From Methylocystis echinoides (GTDB taxonomy: Bacteria; Pseudomonadota; Alphaproteobacteria; Rhizobiales; Beijerinckiaceae), in the NCBI RefSeq assembly GCF_027923385.1, contig NZ_BSEC01000002.1, positions 169,352 to 233,351 of the forward strand: a stretch of DNA of 64,000 nucleotides, in the 5' to 3' direction. Below the pieces are notes generated by a model that worked only from the letters and a program-made list of their open reading frames with translations, ran no database searches and was not told the DNA's origin. How positions within the stretch are numbered: position 1 is the stretch's first letter; every line of letters begins with the position of its first letter. A program made the position numbers and the translations under genes. Of this stretch, positions 24,985 through 33,019 are shown piece by piece.

Positions 24985-25197
24985 GGGCGTGACTCCAGAA
25001 TTGTTCCCCATTTTGATAGCACATTTTCTGCCGCCAATCCATACCGATCGTCTCCCTACAGTGCGATTCCGCCATTTCGAAATCCCACTCTGCGTTTCGT
25101 CGTGCCCCTTTTCGTCGCCGCTACGGGCTCCCGATTCATTAACGGCATCGTCTTGTCGAAGGCACGCTTTCACAATCGCCATAGACATGCAGTCGGT

Positions 25198-25430
25198 TCT
25201 GGGCGCTCGGGAAGTCCGACCCGCAACAGCGGCCCTTGCGCGCGTCGATTGACTTGAGGCCCGCGCTCAGCGCCGAGAACGGCAAGGGCATTAATCTCGG
25301 CGATGCGCCGCAGCTTGCTGAGAACAAAGAGCTCTTCGTCGCCACCCACCGGGCGCTTTCCGAGATCAGCGCGTTCGTCCACGAGATGACTGTCGCCAAC
25401 AGCGCACGGTTTCGTCGCGTCGTCACGCCG
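25198..25430 (+). pseudogene. Decayed second mobC
   Basis: Nucleotide similarity to 21296-21700: GGGAAGTCCGACC, GACTTGAGGCCCGCGCTCAG, GGCATTAATCTCGGC, GGGCGCTTTCCGAGATCA are in the same order. The frame is broken and a middle segment (the TRELRACGRNIAQIVK region) has been deleted. No start codon remains. Confidence 0.75.
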
Positions 25431-25492
25431 CGTTCTGGGAAGTCTGCGAAAACCCCCACAGAAGGAGCCGATGCGGCGAATATAATTGATGG

Positions 25493-25584
25493 TCACGGTT
25501 GGTTCCCGCGGCTTTCCTTGATGTCCTTGTAAAGCCTTGCCAGGTCCCGCTCGGCTGCGGCGCGAAGACGACATCACGCCGCAC
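25493..25584 (-). pseudogene. parE toxin remnant
   Basis: From GTG 25584, overlapping the parD stop, the minus strand reads RRDVVFAPQ, then after a one-base deletion ERDLARLYKDIKESRGNQP and a stop. This is the typical N-terminus of a ParE toxin. The remaining two thirds of the gene are absent, replaced by mobC-relic DNA. Confidence 0.65.
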
Positions 25585-25843
25585 CGCGATCGGCTTTCAT
25601 GTCCTCAGCATACTGGCGTTCGAGGCGGTCAAACACGTCCTCGGCGGGGATGTCTGCTCCAAGTCCGTCATAGGATTCATGGATGGCTTTGGCTAACCGC
25701 GCGGCCCGCTCAGCCCTCGCCAACTCCTGATCTTCCAGTAGACGAAGGCCTGCCCACACGACTTCACTCGCGTCGCGAAAACGCCCATTCTTCACCTGCG
25801 CCTCAACGAATTCCTCGAAGTGACTTCCCAAACTCACGTTCAA
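25574..25843 (-). CDS. ParD-family antitoxin, partner toxin lost
   Basis: 89 residues, ribbon-helix-helix ParD type: MNVSLGSHFEEFVEAQVKNGRFRDASEVVWAGLRLLEDQE, then the toxin-wrapping tail. The downstream parE begins in overlap but is truncated and frameshifted, so this is an orphan antitoxin. It may still neutralise a ParE from another replicon. Confidence 0.8.
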   Translation of the reverse strand: MNVSLGSHFEEFVEAQVKNGRFRDASEVVWAGLRLLEDQELARAERAARLAKAIHESYDGLGADIPAEDVFDRLERQYAEDMKADRGAA

Positions 25844-25972
25844 ATCATCTGTTCTCCTTTAGTTCCAGCATACCCCAAAAGAGCAGAAATGCAGCCAAAC
25901 GCTCGAATGCCTCGGAGCTAAACGGCGCTCCAGCCTTTGCGGCTCTTCTCCGCGATCCCCGCCAAATCGTTT

Positions 25973-27006
25973 CCTGATTACGCCTGAAAATCAGCCAGCT
26001 TCAGCAAGCGATACGGCATTGGCGCGCATCTGAGCGCGACGCAGGCGAGACGAGGAATCATCGCGGCCAAATCGTATCTTCGGTTGAAGCGATATTCGAA
26101 TTCGGCCAGGTAACGCGGAACATGCTTTTCTCGCACGGCGCGATAGGTTCCGACGATCGCCATCTTGATGTTGCCGAGTGCCGTGTTGACCCATTTGAAC
26201 GCCGGCGTCTTGGCGGCTTGCGGGCCTGAGCCAGTGATGATCGGCGTGTGCTTGCAGCCTGCCTCGGTCACCGCCGCGAAACATTTCAAGCCGTCAGAAG
26301 CGACCTCGGCGCCGCATTCGAGCGCCGTGCCGGCGAGCTTGCGCAACGCGAATTTACTGAAAGCTCCGACCCGTCGCAGGATGATTTTGTGCGGCTTGCC
26401 ATCGTCCGTGGTCTCGACCGCCGCGACGAAGGGCGTCTTACCCGCGGCGCCACGTCCGGGTGCGCCTTGCCGTTCCCCGCCGAGATAAGCGTCGTCCATC
26501 TGGACCTTGCCCTTCAAACGCGTAGTCGCGTTGCGCTCCAACATGACCTGCGCGAGCTTGTGCTTCATCTTCCACGCCGCGTTCTGGGTGATCCCCAGCC
26601 TTCGCGCCAGTTCGAGGCTGGAAATCCCCTGCTTCGATTGCGTGAGGTGATACATGGCCTTGAACCACAGTCGTAGCGGCAGCTTGCTCGACGCGAAGAT
26701 CGTTCCTGCGCGCACCGAGGTCTGTTTGCGGCAGACGTTGCACTGGAACAGCTTGCGCGCGCCGCGCGTCACGACGCAGTGCGCCTTGCCGCCGCAATCT
26801 GGGCATTCGAAACCGCCGGGCCAGCGCCACGAAACGAGCGCCGCGTGACATTGCGTCTCGTTTCCATAGGCCTTGTCGAAATCGATCTCGCTGAGACCCT
26901 TCTGAAATTGCACCTTGTTGCGCGCCACGGCGAAGCACTCCCGAAAACAGCATGTTCTGTATTTGTTCTCGCAAATAATCCCGGCTGACGCAAGGGCGTA
27001 ATCAGG
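25973..27006. mobile_element. IS1595-family insertion sequence with 8-bp target duplication
   Basis: A 1034-bp element. Its ends share a perfect 12-bp terminal repeat (CCTGATTACGCC at 25973-25984, inverted at 26995-27006), with further matches inside (TCAGCC). AATCGTTT occurs on both sides (25965-25972 and 27007-27014), the 8-bp duplication expected for IS1595-type transposition. The target is the virD4 relic; the intact virD4 reads AAATCGTTCAGAG at the matching place. Confidence 0.9.
25978..26928 (-). CDS. IS1595-family transposase
   Basis: 316 residues. An N-terminal zinc ribbon (CPDCGGKAHC, then FQCNVCRKQ) is followed by an HTH (LELARRLGITQNAAWKMKHKL) and the ISXO2-type DDE domain: MDDAYLGGERQG, then ASDGLKCFAAV, and VNTALGNIK with the family's Asn/acidic third motif. 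The frame is complete and the IS ends are intact, so it may be active. Confidence 0.9.
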   Translation of the reverse strand: MARNKVQFQKGLSEIDFDKAYGNETQCHAALVSWRWPGGFECPDCGGKAHCVVTRGARKLFQCNVCRKQTSVRAGTIFASSKLPLRLWFKAMYHLTQSKQGISSLELARRLGITQNAAWKMKHKLAQVMLERNATTRLKGKVQMDDAYLGGERQGAPGRGAAGKTPFVAAVETTDDGKPHKIILRRVGAFSKFALRKLAGTALECGAEVASDGLKCFAAVTEAGCKHTPIITGSGPQAAKTPAFKWVNTALGNIKMAIVGTYRAVREKHVPRYLAEFEYRFNRRYDLAAMIPRLACVALRCAPMPYRLLKLADFQA

Positions 27007-27457
27007 AATCGTTTAGAGCGGACCCCATCTTGTCGCCGGCGTCCGAGAGAGTAGGTGGGCCGGCCGCGGCCACAGCATTTGTCCGGGTCGATGGCCGCAC
27101 GCGCCTTCTGAGCGCTTTCGCGGGCAGAGGTTCCTGGCCGCGACTCTACGGCGGAGCCCTCGCTCGCGGCCACGGCAAGGGTAGTCTCAGAGTCGCCTTG
27201 CGCCGCCATCGTGGCCAACGTCAATTTGGAATGAGCGTCGAGCCATGCGGAGGTCTCGGTCCAGGGTCGCAAGGCCGGAGGATATACAGGTGAAGTTCCA
27301 GCTTGCTCCATGAACCGCCGCATTCGGCAATCGCGAAAGAAATAAAACTTCCCAATCTCGAACGGCCGCGCATTGGCGACGAGCAGGATCGACTTGTCCT
27401 TCGCCATCCGCGTCAGTTCCTGTGGCCGCCGCAGCGGCGCTGCCATGAGGCGGGAGC

Positions 27458-27731
27458 GAATTCGACGCCGGCAGGCGCGCGCGACATGGACACGTCTCGG
27501 ACCGTCATCCGGGAAGCCGCGAGAACGGCTGCGGACGAGCAAGCCCGCGCGCATGCGGCCCTGGAGGCGCAAAGGGCGTTGGCGGCGCATAGCACGGCGC
27601 CTCTCGCGGCCTCGCTCGCTGTCGATGCGCGGCTCGAGGCATTGCGCTGCGAACAAATGGAAAAGCTTCGGCAAATTTCGGGCGAGAAGGAAGCCGGCGG
27701 CAAGGCGACAGAGTCAGAGATCGGACAATGA
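27458..27731 (+). pseudogene. 3' relic of a second relaxase gene
   Basis: Nucleotide and protein similarity to the last 80 codons of the relaxase (23795-24054): ALEAQRALAAHS-APLAASLAVDARLEALR-EQMEKLRQISGEKEA. Similarity continues past the stop for another 48 bp (27732-27780, compare 24055-24106). Upstream it joins the virD4 relic in back-to-back orientation within about 10 bp. Confidence 0.8.
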
Positions 27732-27780
27732 TGGATAGCGAGTGAGTCAGGAGTTGAGCGGCCACTCTGACCGAACGCCT

Positions 27781-27835
27781 TTGAGCAACCTTGCCAAGGT
27801 TGGGGTCGAGGGTTCGAATCCCTTCGCCCGCTCCA
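27781..27835 (+). other. 3' part of tRNA-Gly(GCC): attachment-site scar
   Basis: The sequence contains an anticodon arm with GCC (ACCTTGCCAAGGT), a T arm (GGGTTCGAATCCC), the 3' acceptor strand CGCCCGC and TCCA. The 5' half (acceptor and most of the D arm) is missing; plasmid-relic homology ends exactly at 27780. Integrases of islands recombine within tRNA 3' ends, so this is probably an att remnant. It is not a functional tRNA. Confidence 0.7.
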
Positions 27836-27894
27836 GATTTCTTCAAGGAAATTATTTTCTTTGAACTGCTTCCCCTCTCCATTCGCTGAAACCG

Positions 27895-28170
27895 GGGAAG
27901 CCTCGGCGATGAACGTCAGCGTCGCATGCCCGGCAACGAGCCCCTCGATCTGCCGCGCGAAGCGCTTCGGCGTCGTCGGCCCAACCTTCAATCCGAAGCC
28001 GCGTAAGATCCCACGAAGGCTTATCTCGACGTCGTAGAGCTTCGACTGAACCAGCCTGCACGCCGTCAGCAGCGCTCGCGTCTCCTTGGCCGCCATCGAC
28101 TTGCAATGGACCGGACGGAACCAGCCGAACCCCATCAGCTGCGCGATCCCGCGCGCGTCGTTGCGGTCGC
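27895..28170 (-). pseudogene. IS110-family transposase fragment
   Basis: Minus strand, reading SDRNDARGIAQLM, GWFRPVHCKSMAAKETRALL, LVQSKLYDVEISLRGILRGF, GLKVG: the middle part of an IS110 DEDD transposase. Both the N-terminal catalytic start and the C-terminal transposase domain are missing. The sequence 28171-28285 beyond it contains a short frame (LELWDQNTQKYVLY) that I cannot assign. Confidence 0.75.
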
Positions 28171-28285
28171 TCCCCTGTAGTCCGGTAAAGCACGTACTTC
28201 TGCGTATTCTGGTCCCAGAGCTCGAGCGTCATACTGACGTCGCCGCCATTTCCAGCTGGATCCTCTTCTCGGAGCCATCATGTAG

Positions 28286-29911
28286 CTAGCACCCGTAAGT
28301 ACTCGGGCGTGCCTCCAGCTTGATCGTCTCCAGAAGCCTCACCGAAATCGATGCCGAACCGCATACGCGATCGAGCGCAGCACTTGCAGCAGCGTTGTTC
28401 AGCGCTTTCGCCAACGACTCAGGGGATGCCGCGTCGGGCGAATTTGGTAGGAGAAGGATAACGTGATTTTCCGCGATGACGCCGCCATGCTTCTTGATAA
28501 ATGCTTTCGAGATGGAAGCTGCGTTGAGCCTGCGCTTCTGGCCTCGCGACGAAGTTCGCTGAATGGCTACGCACGCAGTGCGAACTACATAGGGCGCATC
28601 CGCAGGTGCATCAGCCCAACCGTAGCCCTTGAAGGCCGCACCCCGTTCGAAGTCGAAGATTCCTTCGGGAGTGATCGCCTTGGCCCATATGAGTGGATAC
28701 CGTCCCTTCGCCGCTCGTTTGTGCAGGCGCTTCGGCTGGCGGTTAGCCACAAGATAGCCAACTGTCGCCCGATACCCCCAATCCTTGAGCGTGGAGGAAC
28801 GCACCAGCTCGATCCCGGGCAATCGCCAAGGCGCTCCGTTCGCCTCAATGTGCGCGACATCCTTGGAAACAAACTTGCCGTCGCGACGAAAAACGCCACT
28901 TGCCGCCACGCTTGCATGCGGCTCAGCCAACACGGCCGCGCGCCGTCGTAGAACTACGAAGCAGGCGTCTTGGATCGCATCCAGAAAAACATCGCTCCGC
29001 TTTTCTATGAGGTCGACGACTAGGACCTCCGCGAGTTGCAGGACTCGCCGGCGAAAAGACTCGAATTCCGGGCCGCCCAGAAAGGACGCAGGGATCACGT
29101 AGCCGATCATGCCACCAATCGGCACTTCCGCGAGAGCTCGTCTTACAAACAGCGCGTAGAGATTGACCCTACCTGAGGCGATCTCGCGAAATATTGGCGT
29201 CGCCAGGCGCTTATCGGAGCCGCCCAGACGAAGAAATGGCGGGTTCCCTACCTCGTGATCGATGTCGTCGTCGGAAGAGAGCCTCGGGTCGAGACTGTCG
29301 CCTACTTTCACCAGTCTCAGTCGCGCGACCAACTTCGGAGCCAATTGAAACTCGCAAACTAACATTCGCCTCAGTAAGGCGTTTGCGATCGCTGCGAGAT
29401 CCGGCTCGATCTCACGGCCAACCAAATGTTTGCCCAGTCGGTGTACGATCTCGCTATCAGCAAGCCCCCTTTCTTTCCAAGCCGATACCTTGATACGCGC
29501 AAGAGGCACAAGAAACGCCGCGCCGCCAGCAGCGGGATCACGGAGCCGGTGAGTCACCGGATCCATCCCACAGGAAGCGAGGCGGGAGAGGAGATGATCC
29601 ACCAGGTGCGGCGGCGTGAAATACGCCCCTAACTTCTTGCGTCGGTCCACGGGGATCAACGTCGCATACACGCTGGCGACCGCGTGATCTGCCCAAGCGG
29701 CCGGAAGCGCCGCGAGAAGCTCGAGAAGGTCGCCTGGCTCACGTTTGATCAAGCTGAGGCACACCTGCAGGGCCTTCGATCGACCCAGCTTCTTTTTGCG
29801 AAATGCGGCTAGAAACTTGTCGAACGCCTGGATAGCGTCAGCGGATTGGGCCGACGCTACAGAGCGGGCAGATGGTTCGGTCAGGTGGAGTTTGTTTGCG
29901 CCGACAGTCAC
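28286..29911 (-). CDS. N6-adenine DNA methyltransferase of the DISARM-like operon
   Basis: 541 residues. SAM-binding and catalytic motifs of the Eco57I/N6-MTase class: GAYFTPPHLVDHLLSRL (about residue 95), DPAAGGAAFLVPLARI (motif I) and GNPPF (about 224; motif IV NPPF, diagnostic for amino-methylation). A target-recognition-like C-terminal half follows. It is the last gene of the operon, 17 bp after drmC. In DISARM the methylase marks host DNA as self. Class 1 systems use an N6-adenine and class 2 a C5-cytosine methylase; this one is of the N6 type, but the operon lacks the SNF2 gene of class 1. Confidence 0.8.
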   Translation of the reverse strand: MTVGANKLHLTEPSARSVASAQSADAIQAFDKFLAAFRKKKLGRSKALQVCLSLIKREPGDLLELLAALPAAWADHAVASVYATLIPVDRRKKLGAYFTPPHLVDHLLSRLASCGMDPVTHRLRDPAAGGAAFLVPLARIKVSAWKERGLADSEIVHRLGKHLVGREIEPDLAAIANALLRRMLVCEFQLAPKLVARLRLVKVGDSLDPRLSSDDDIDHEVGNPPFLRLGGSDKRLATPIFREIASGRVNLYALFVRRALAEVPIGGMIGYVIPASFLGGPEFESFRRRVLQLAEVLVVDLIEKRSDVFLDAIQDACFVVLRRRAAVLAEPHASVAASGVFRRDGKFVSKDVAHIEANGAPWRLPGIELVRSSTLKDWGYRATVGYLVANRQPKRLHKRAAKGRYPLIWAKAITPEGIFDFERGAAFKGYGWADAPADAPYVVRTACVAIQRTSSRGQKRRLNAASISKAFIKKHGGVIAENHVILLLPNSPDAASPESLAKALNNAAASAALDRVCGSASISVRLLETIKLEARPSTYGC

Positions 29912-29928
29912 GGTGTTGAGCGCCTCTT

Positions 29929-30780
29929 TCAGATACTAGGGGTCGGGAACGGCGCCCGAAGCGGCGTCGCAATGCGCTCAACCCCTCTGACAATACTTGC
30001 GACGACACGGGCCGCGCGACCGTCTGTGAGAATTCCGAGTTCCATGGAATGCCGCGCAAACGCCGTCATATTAGCACTTCCAACATAGGCGAGATCTTGA
30101 TCAGCCAGCACGATCTTTGCGTGAAAAGTCTCGTAGCCGCCTTCGACGGGCAACGTGTAATTTAGAATCTCAACATTCAACTGACGGAAGTGAGACCAGG
30201 CTCGATCGACAGCCGCGCGCGCGGATCCGGACCTCCGGATGATGAGATGCCGACGGCGCGCGGGCGTACGCCCGAATAGATCAAGTGCGATGACCAGGCC
30301 CTCATCGTTCAGGAATGGCGTCATGATCGTAAAACTGCTCGCAGCGGAATCGGCCAACTTTTCGAACGTGTCTTTGGTGTGGACCAGCGCGGCATAAGCC
30401 AATCCCGTCGCCGGCAACGCCGTCCCGATAGCGCTCGGTGACGGAGGCATCGTCACCACGGGGGTCGCCATACCCTCATCGCGCATGATTGATCTCATCG
30501 TGGCGGCACCATCCAGAAACGACGCAACCCCTGATGGCATCTGCCTCGGTCCAATCTGCCAACCAGTATCCGTGCGGCTCAACCATCCGCGGGTAACAAA
30601 ATCCGACGTAACCCGCTTGATCGCAGCAGCCGGCCACTCAGCAAGATTGTGGACGTCGATGGCGTAGCCTTGTCGGCCCGCCATCACGCGCGCGAGTGCG
30701 GCTGCTGTCGGGCAGTCCGCACCGAGCCCAACCACCAGAGATCGAGCCAAGTCAGCGCCGAGCGACGCCATCTCTGTCAT
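29929..30780 (-). CDS. drmC: DrmC, phospholipase D-like protein of DISARM
   Basis: 283 residues with one HKD motif near residue 220 (FHAKIVLADQDLAYVGSANMT), typical of DrmC. The N-terminal half (DVHNLAEWPAAAIKRV, GWLSRTDTGWQIG) is a winged-helix-like region. Its ATG overlaps the stop of drmB by one base (TAATG). In described systems DrmC is a PLD-fold protein that is not always needed for defence. Confidence 0.85.
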   Translation of the reverse strand: MTEMASLGADLARSLVVGLGADCPTAAALARVMAGRQGYAIDVHNLAEWPAAAIKRVTSDFVTRGWLSRTDTGWQIGPRQMPSGVASFLDGAATMRSIMRDEGMATPVVTMPPSPSAIGTALPATGLAYAALVHTKDTFEKLADSAASSFTIMTPFLNDEGLVIALDLFGRTPARRRHLIIRRSGSARAAVDRAWSHFRQLNVEILNYTLPVEGGYETFHAKIVLADQDLAYVGSANMTAFARHSMELGILTDGRAARVVASIVRGVERIATPLRAPFPTPSI

Positions 30781-33017
30781 TAAGCCCCCGCCTGGGCACG
30801 CGGCGTGCGCCCTGCGCGACGTTCCGCAACGGTGTAGTACCCGCTTAATCCATCACCTGCGATGTCCCAACGGGGTGCGCCCCGTCCGATAAGCACTGAT
30901 CGCGACAGGAGCTCGTTCCGAGTTAGGCAAGCACTCTCCGGGATGAGTATGCAGTCAGGACACGCGCCTCCGCGGTGATTGCAGACGCTTTCGGAGCCGC
31001 ATCGAAGGCTGGCGGGATTGACCATGCGGTCAAGGACTTCATTGCCGAACGCCGGGTCTCCGCGGTCGCGCCACATGGACGACAGGTTGCCCAAATCCAT
31101 GGTCATGCCACGGCGATAAACTAAAAATGCCAAATCCGGCACAAACAAGTGCTCGCCGAACGAGCCGAGATCGAGGCCCGACATCGAAGCAGAAACGCCA
31201 ATGAGATGGTGCGCCATAGTGTGCAAGAGCGTGTAGACGAATGGGTAAGCCTGGCGCGGCACCATTCTCTCGCGCCGATATTCATCGAGAAAGCGGGAAA
31301 ACCGCGAGTTCGGATCGTTTTCGATCGCGGCAAACTCTTCTATGAGGCTTCCGCCAAGTCGAACCCCGGAATTGCCGGGTGCGACAGCAACTCCGTTTTC
31401 CGCGAGCCATTCCCGGACGGTGTCTTCGTCCAGCCGAACATAGAAGCCTTCGTTCGACTGCAACAAACAAAGGACCGGGTGGCGGGCCGCCTCGCCGACT
31501 TCGACGCGGTCAAACAATCGAAGCCGCACCGGCATCTCTGCATCACCCGCCTTGTCGCGTTTGACCGTGGGTGAAGACGAGGTTCTCGTGTAGGCAAACG
31601 TATATTCACAAATTCGGACATCGCGAATCAGGCGCATTTCCGAAATCCCAAGGAGGTCCCTCCGACGTCTGACTTCCACTCTTAGCCGATCGATTTCACG
31701 TTCCGACAGCCCGTCAGGAATTAGGAACGGGTCCAGAATCGTCACATCGACGGAGACTTCCTTGCCGTCATTGAGTTGGCCGCCACGCAATTTTTCTTGC
31801 AATAGCGTTTCATGCTCAACCGCCATGCGAATAGGATCGAAGCGTCGCACGAAGCGTTGCCGCTCACGGCAAGCAGCCGCGATTCCGGGCGTTGCTTGCT
31901 GGCGACCGGCGAACACCGTGGCGTTCCAGTCTTCGTCCTGGCGAGTCAGCGCCGACCGCGAAGCGTCGATCATTTCGCGCGGAGTTGTACCTCCCGCTTC
32001 GAGCATTTCGACCAACGCCCGCATATGAACGTAGTTGTCCCAATCCGCCCCCCGTCCCGCTGCTCGTAGTAGCGCAGCTTTTTCTGCATCGGTAAGGTGA
32101 GTTGGCGGGTAGCCATAGTTGGTGGCTATGAAGCTCTCAAGCTGGTTGATCTGAGTGGCACCAAGGAGGGAGACGTACATGTCTTGGTCGAAGACCAGAA
32201 GCCGGTCGCCGTGCGGATAATACGCCGCCGACGCGCGATAGGAGACCGGCTCCATGTTTATTTCGGCGATCAGGGCCTGGTTCTGGCTAAGAAGCGGACC
32301 GAGACTTTCCAATGTACGCAGATCCCGCTGGAGAATCGGACGCACCGTACGACAGGCAACGCATTCGAAGTGCCATCCTGCGAGCGCCCCGGGCGGCCGT
32401 CGTAAGTAAAAGCGATCCGATTCGCACGAGCCGCAGCGTGCGATATCTCGCGCTTCTCCATTTGCTGTGTCCCAATACCGGTAGCTTGGGCTTATCGCCT
32501 CGATCTCGCCAGACCAGTGAGTGAGGACCACATCTATCTGTTGCCAATCGTCGGCGCATCCTCCGGCGCCTGTTGGGCAGGCCTGGCGGAATCGTGCGGC
32601 TTCCTCCACGACCCTGTCCAGCCGACGGCACTCACGGTGCAGTCCGCAGCGCGTGCAGGAAAATGCCAGCGGGAACGGCACATATCCGACGAGATCCGGA
32701 ACCTGAAAGACGAGATCACCAAGCCGGACACGGACCGCCTGATCACTCAGGACGCGATTGTCCACGGCGAGCGAGGGAGGGACAGGATGGCGAAGATTTT
32801 GCCCCCGCATGGCACGATCCGCCCAAGCCTCGAAATATTCTTGGATCTGCTCGCCGATCATGCGCTGTGTAATCGGTCGGAGCTCGGCATTCCGGTTGCC
32901 TGATGCCGATAGCGCCATGCAGGCACCCGAGCCCCCTTCGAACGTGAAGAGGCTATGCGGGGCATAGCTGGTCGCAAGTTGGCCGCGCGAACGCTGCATC
33001 GTTGGAGGGTTGGTCAT
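30780..33017 (-). CDS. drmB: DrmB, DUF1998 protein of DISARM
   Basis: 745 residues. Two zinc-ribbon-like clusters (SCTRCGLHREC near residue 120; RCGSCES and ECVACRT near 200-225) precede the C-terminal DUF1998 domain (TLLHTMAHHLIGVSA near 600; CNHRGGACPDCILIPESAC near 690). DUF1998 proteins partner helicases; DrmB forms a complex with DrmA that loads on DNA with 5' overhangs. It starts 2 bp after the drmA stop. Confidence 0.9.
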   Translation of the reverse strand: MTNPPTMQRSRGQLATSYAPHSLFTFEGGSGACMALSASGNRNAELRPITQRMIGEQIQEYFEAWADRAMRGQNLRHPVPPSLAVDNRVLSDQAVRVRLGDLVFQVPDLVGYVPFPLAFSCTRCGLHRECRRLDRVVEEAARFRQACPTGAGGCADDWQQIDVVLTHWSGEIEAISPSYRYWDTANGEARDIARCGSCESDRFYLRRPPGALAGWHFECVACRTVRPILQRDLRTLESLGPLLSQNQALIAEINMEPVSYRASAAYYPHGDRLLVFDQDMYVSLLGATQINQLESFIATNYGYPPTHLTDAEKAALLRAAGRGADWDNYVHMRALVEMLEAGGTTPREMIDASRSALTRQDEDWNATVFAGRQQATPGIAAACRERQRFVRRFDPIRMAVEHETLLQEKLRGGQLNDGKEVSVDVTILDPFLIPDGLSEREIDRLRVEVRRRRDLLGISEMRLIRDVRICEYTFAYTRTSSSPTVKRDKAGDAEMPVRLRLFDRVEVGEAARHPVLCLLQSNEGFYVRLDEDTVREWLAENGVAVAPGNSGVRLGGSLIEEFAAIENDPNSRFSRFLDEYRRERMVPRQAYPFVYTLLHTMAHHLIGVSASMSGLDLGSFGEHLFVPDLAFLVYRRGMTMDLGNLSSMWRDRGDPAFGNEVLDRMVNPASLRCGSESVCNHRGGACPDCILIPESACLTRNELLSRSVLIGRGAPRWDIAGDGLSGYYTVAERRAGRTPRAQAGA

Positions 33018-33019
33018 CG

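Larger units (their letters stand above)
25918..27446 (-). pseudogene. 3' relic of a second virD4, interrupted by IS1595-type element
   Basis: Minus-strand similarity to the end of the intact virD4 (41379-41890): from 27446 the frame reads MAAPLRRPQELTRM-KDKSILLVANARPFEIGK and continues to about 27015; after the IS it resumes at 25972 and ends GWSAV-stop (intact copy: GWSSA-stop). The IS is inserted 50-60 bp before the stop. The upstream three quarters of the gene are missing; homology ends at the codon for Met before APLRRPQ. Confidence 0.8.

Noticed and set aside
26769..27674. 301-codon minus-strand frame
   Set aside because: It runs through the end of the IS, the virD4 relic and antisense relaxase-relic DNA; a chance fusion of relics.
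27781..27835. Functional tRNA-Gly gene
   Set aside because: The 5' acceptor strand and most of the D arm are missing; the sequence upstream is plasmid relic.
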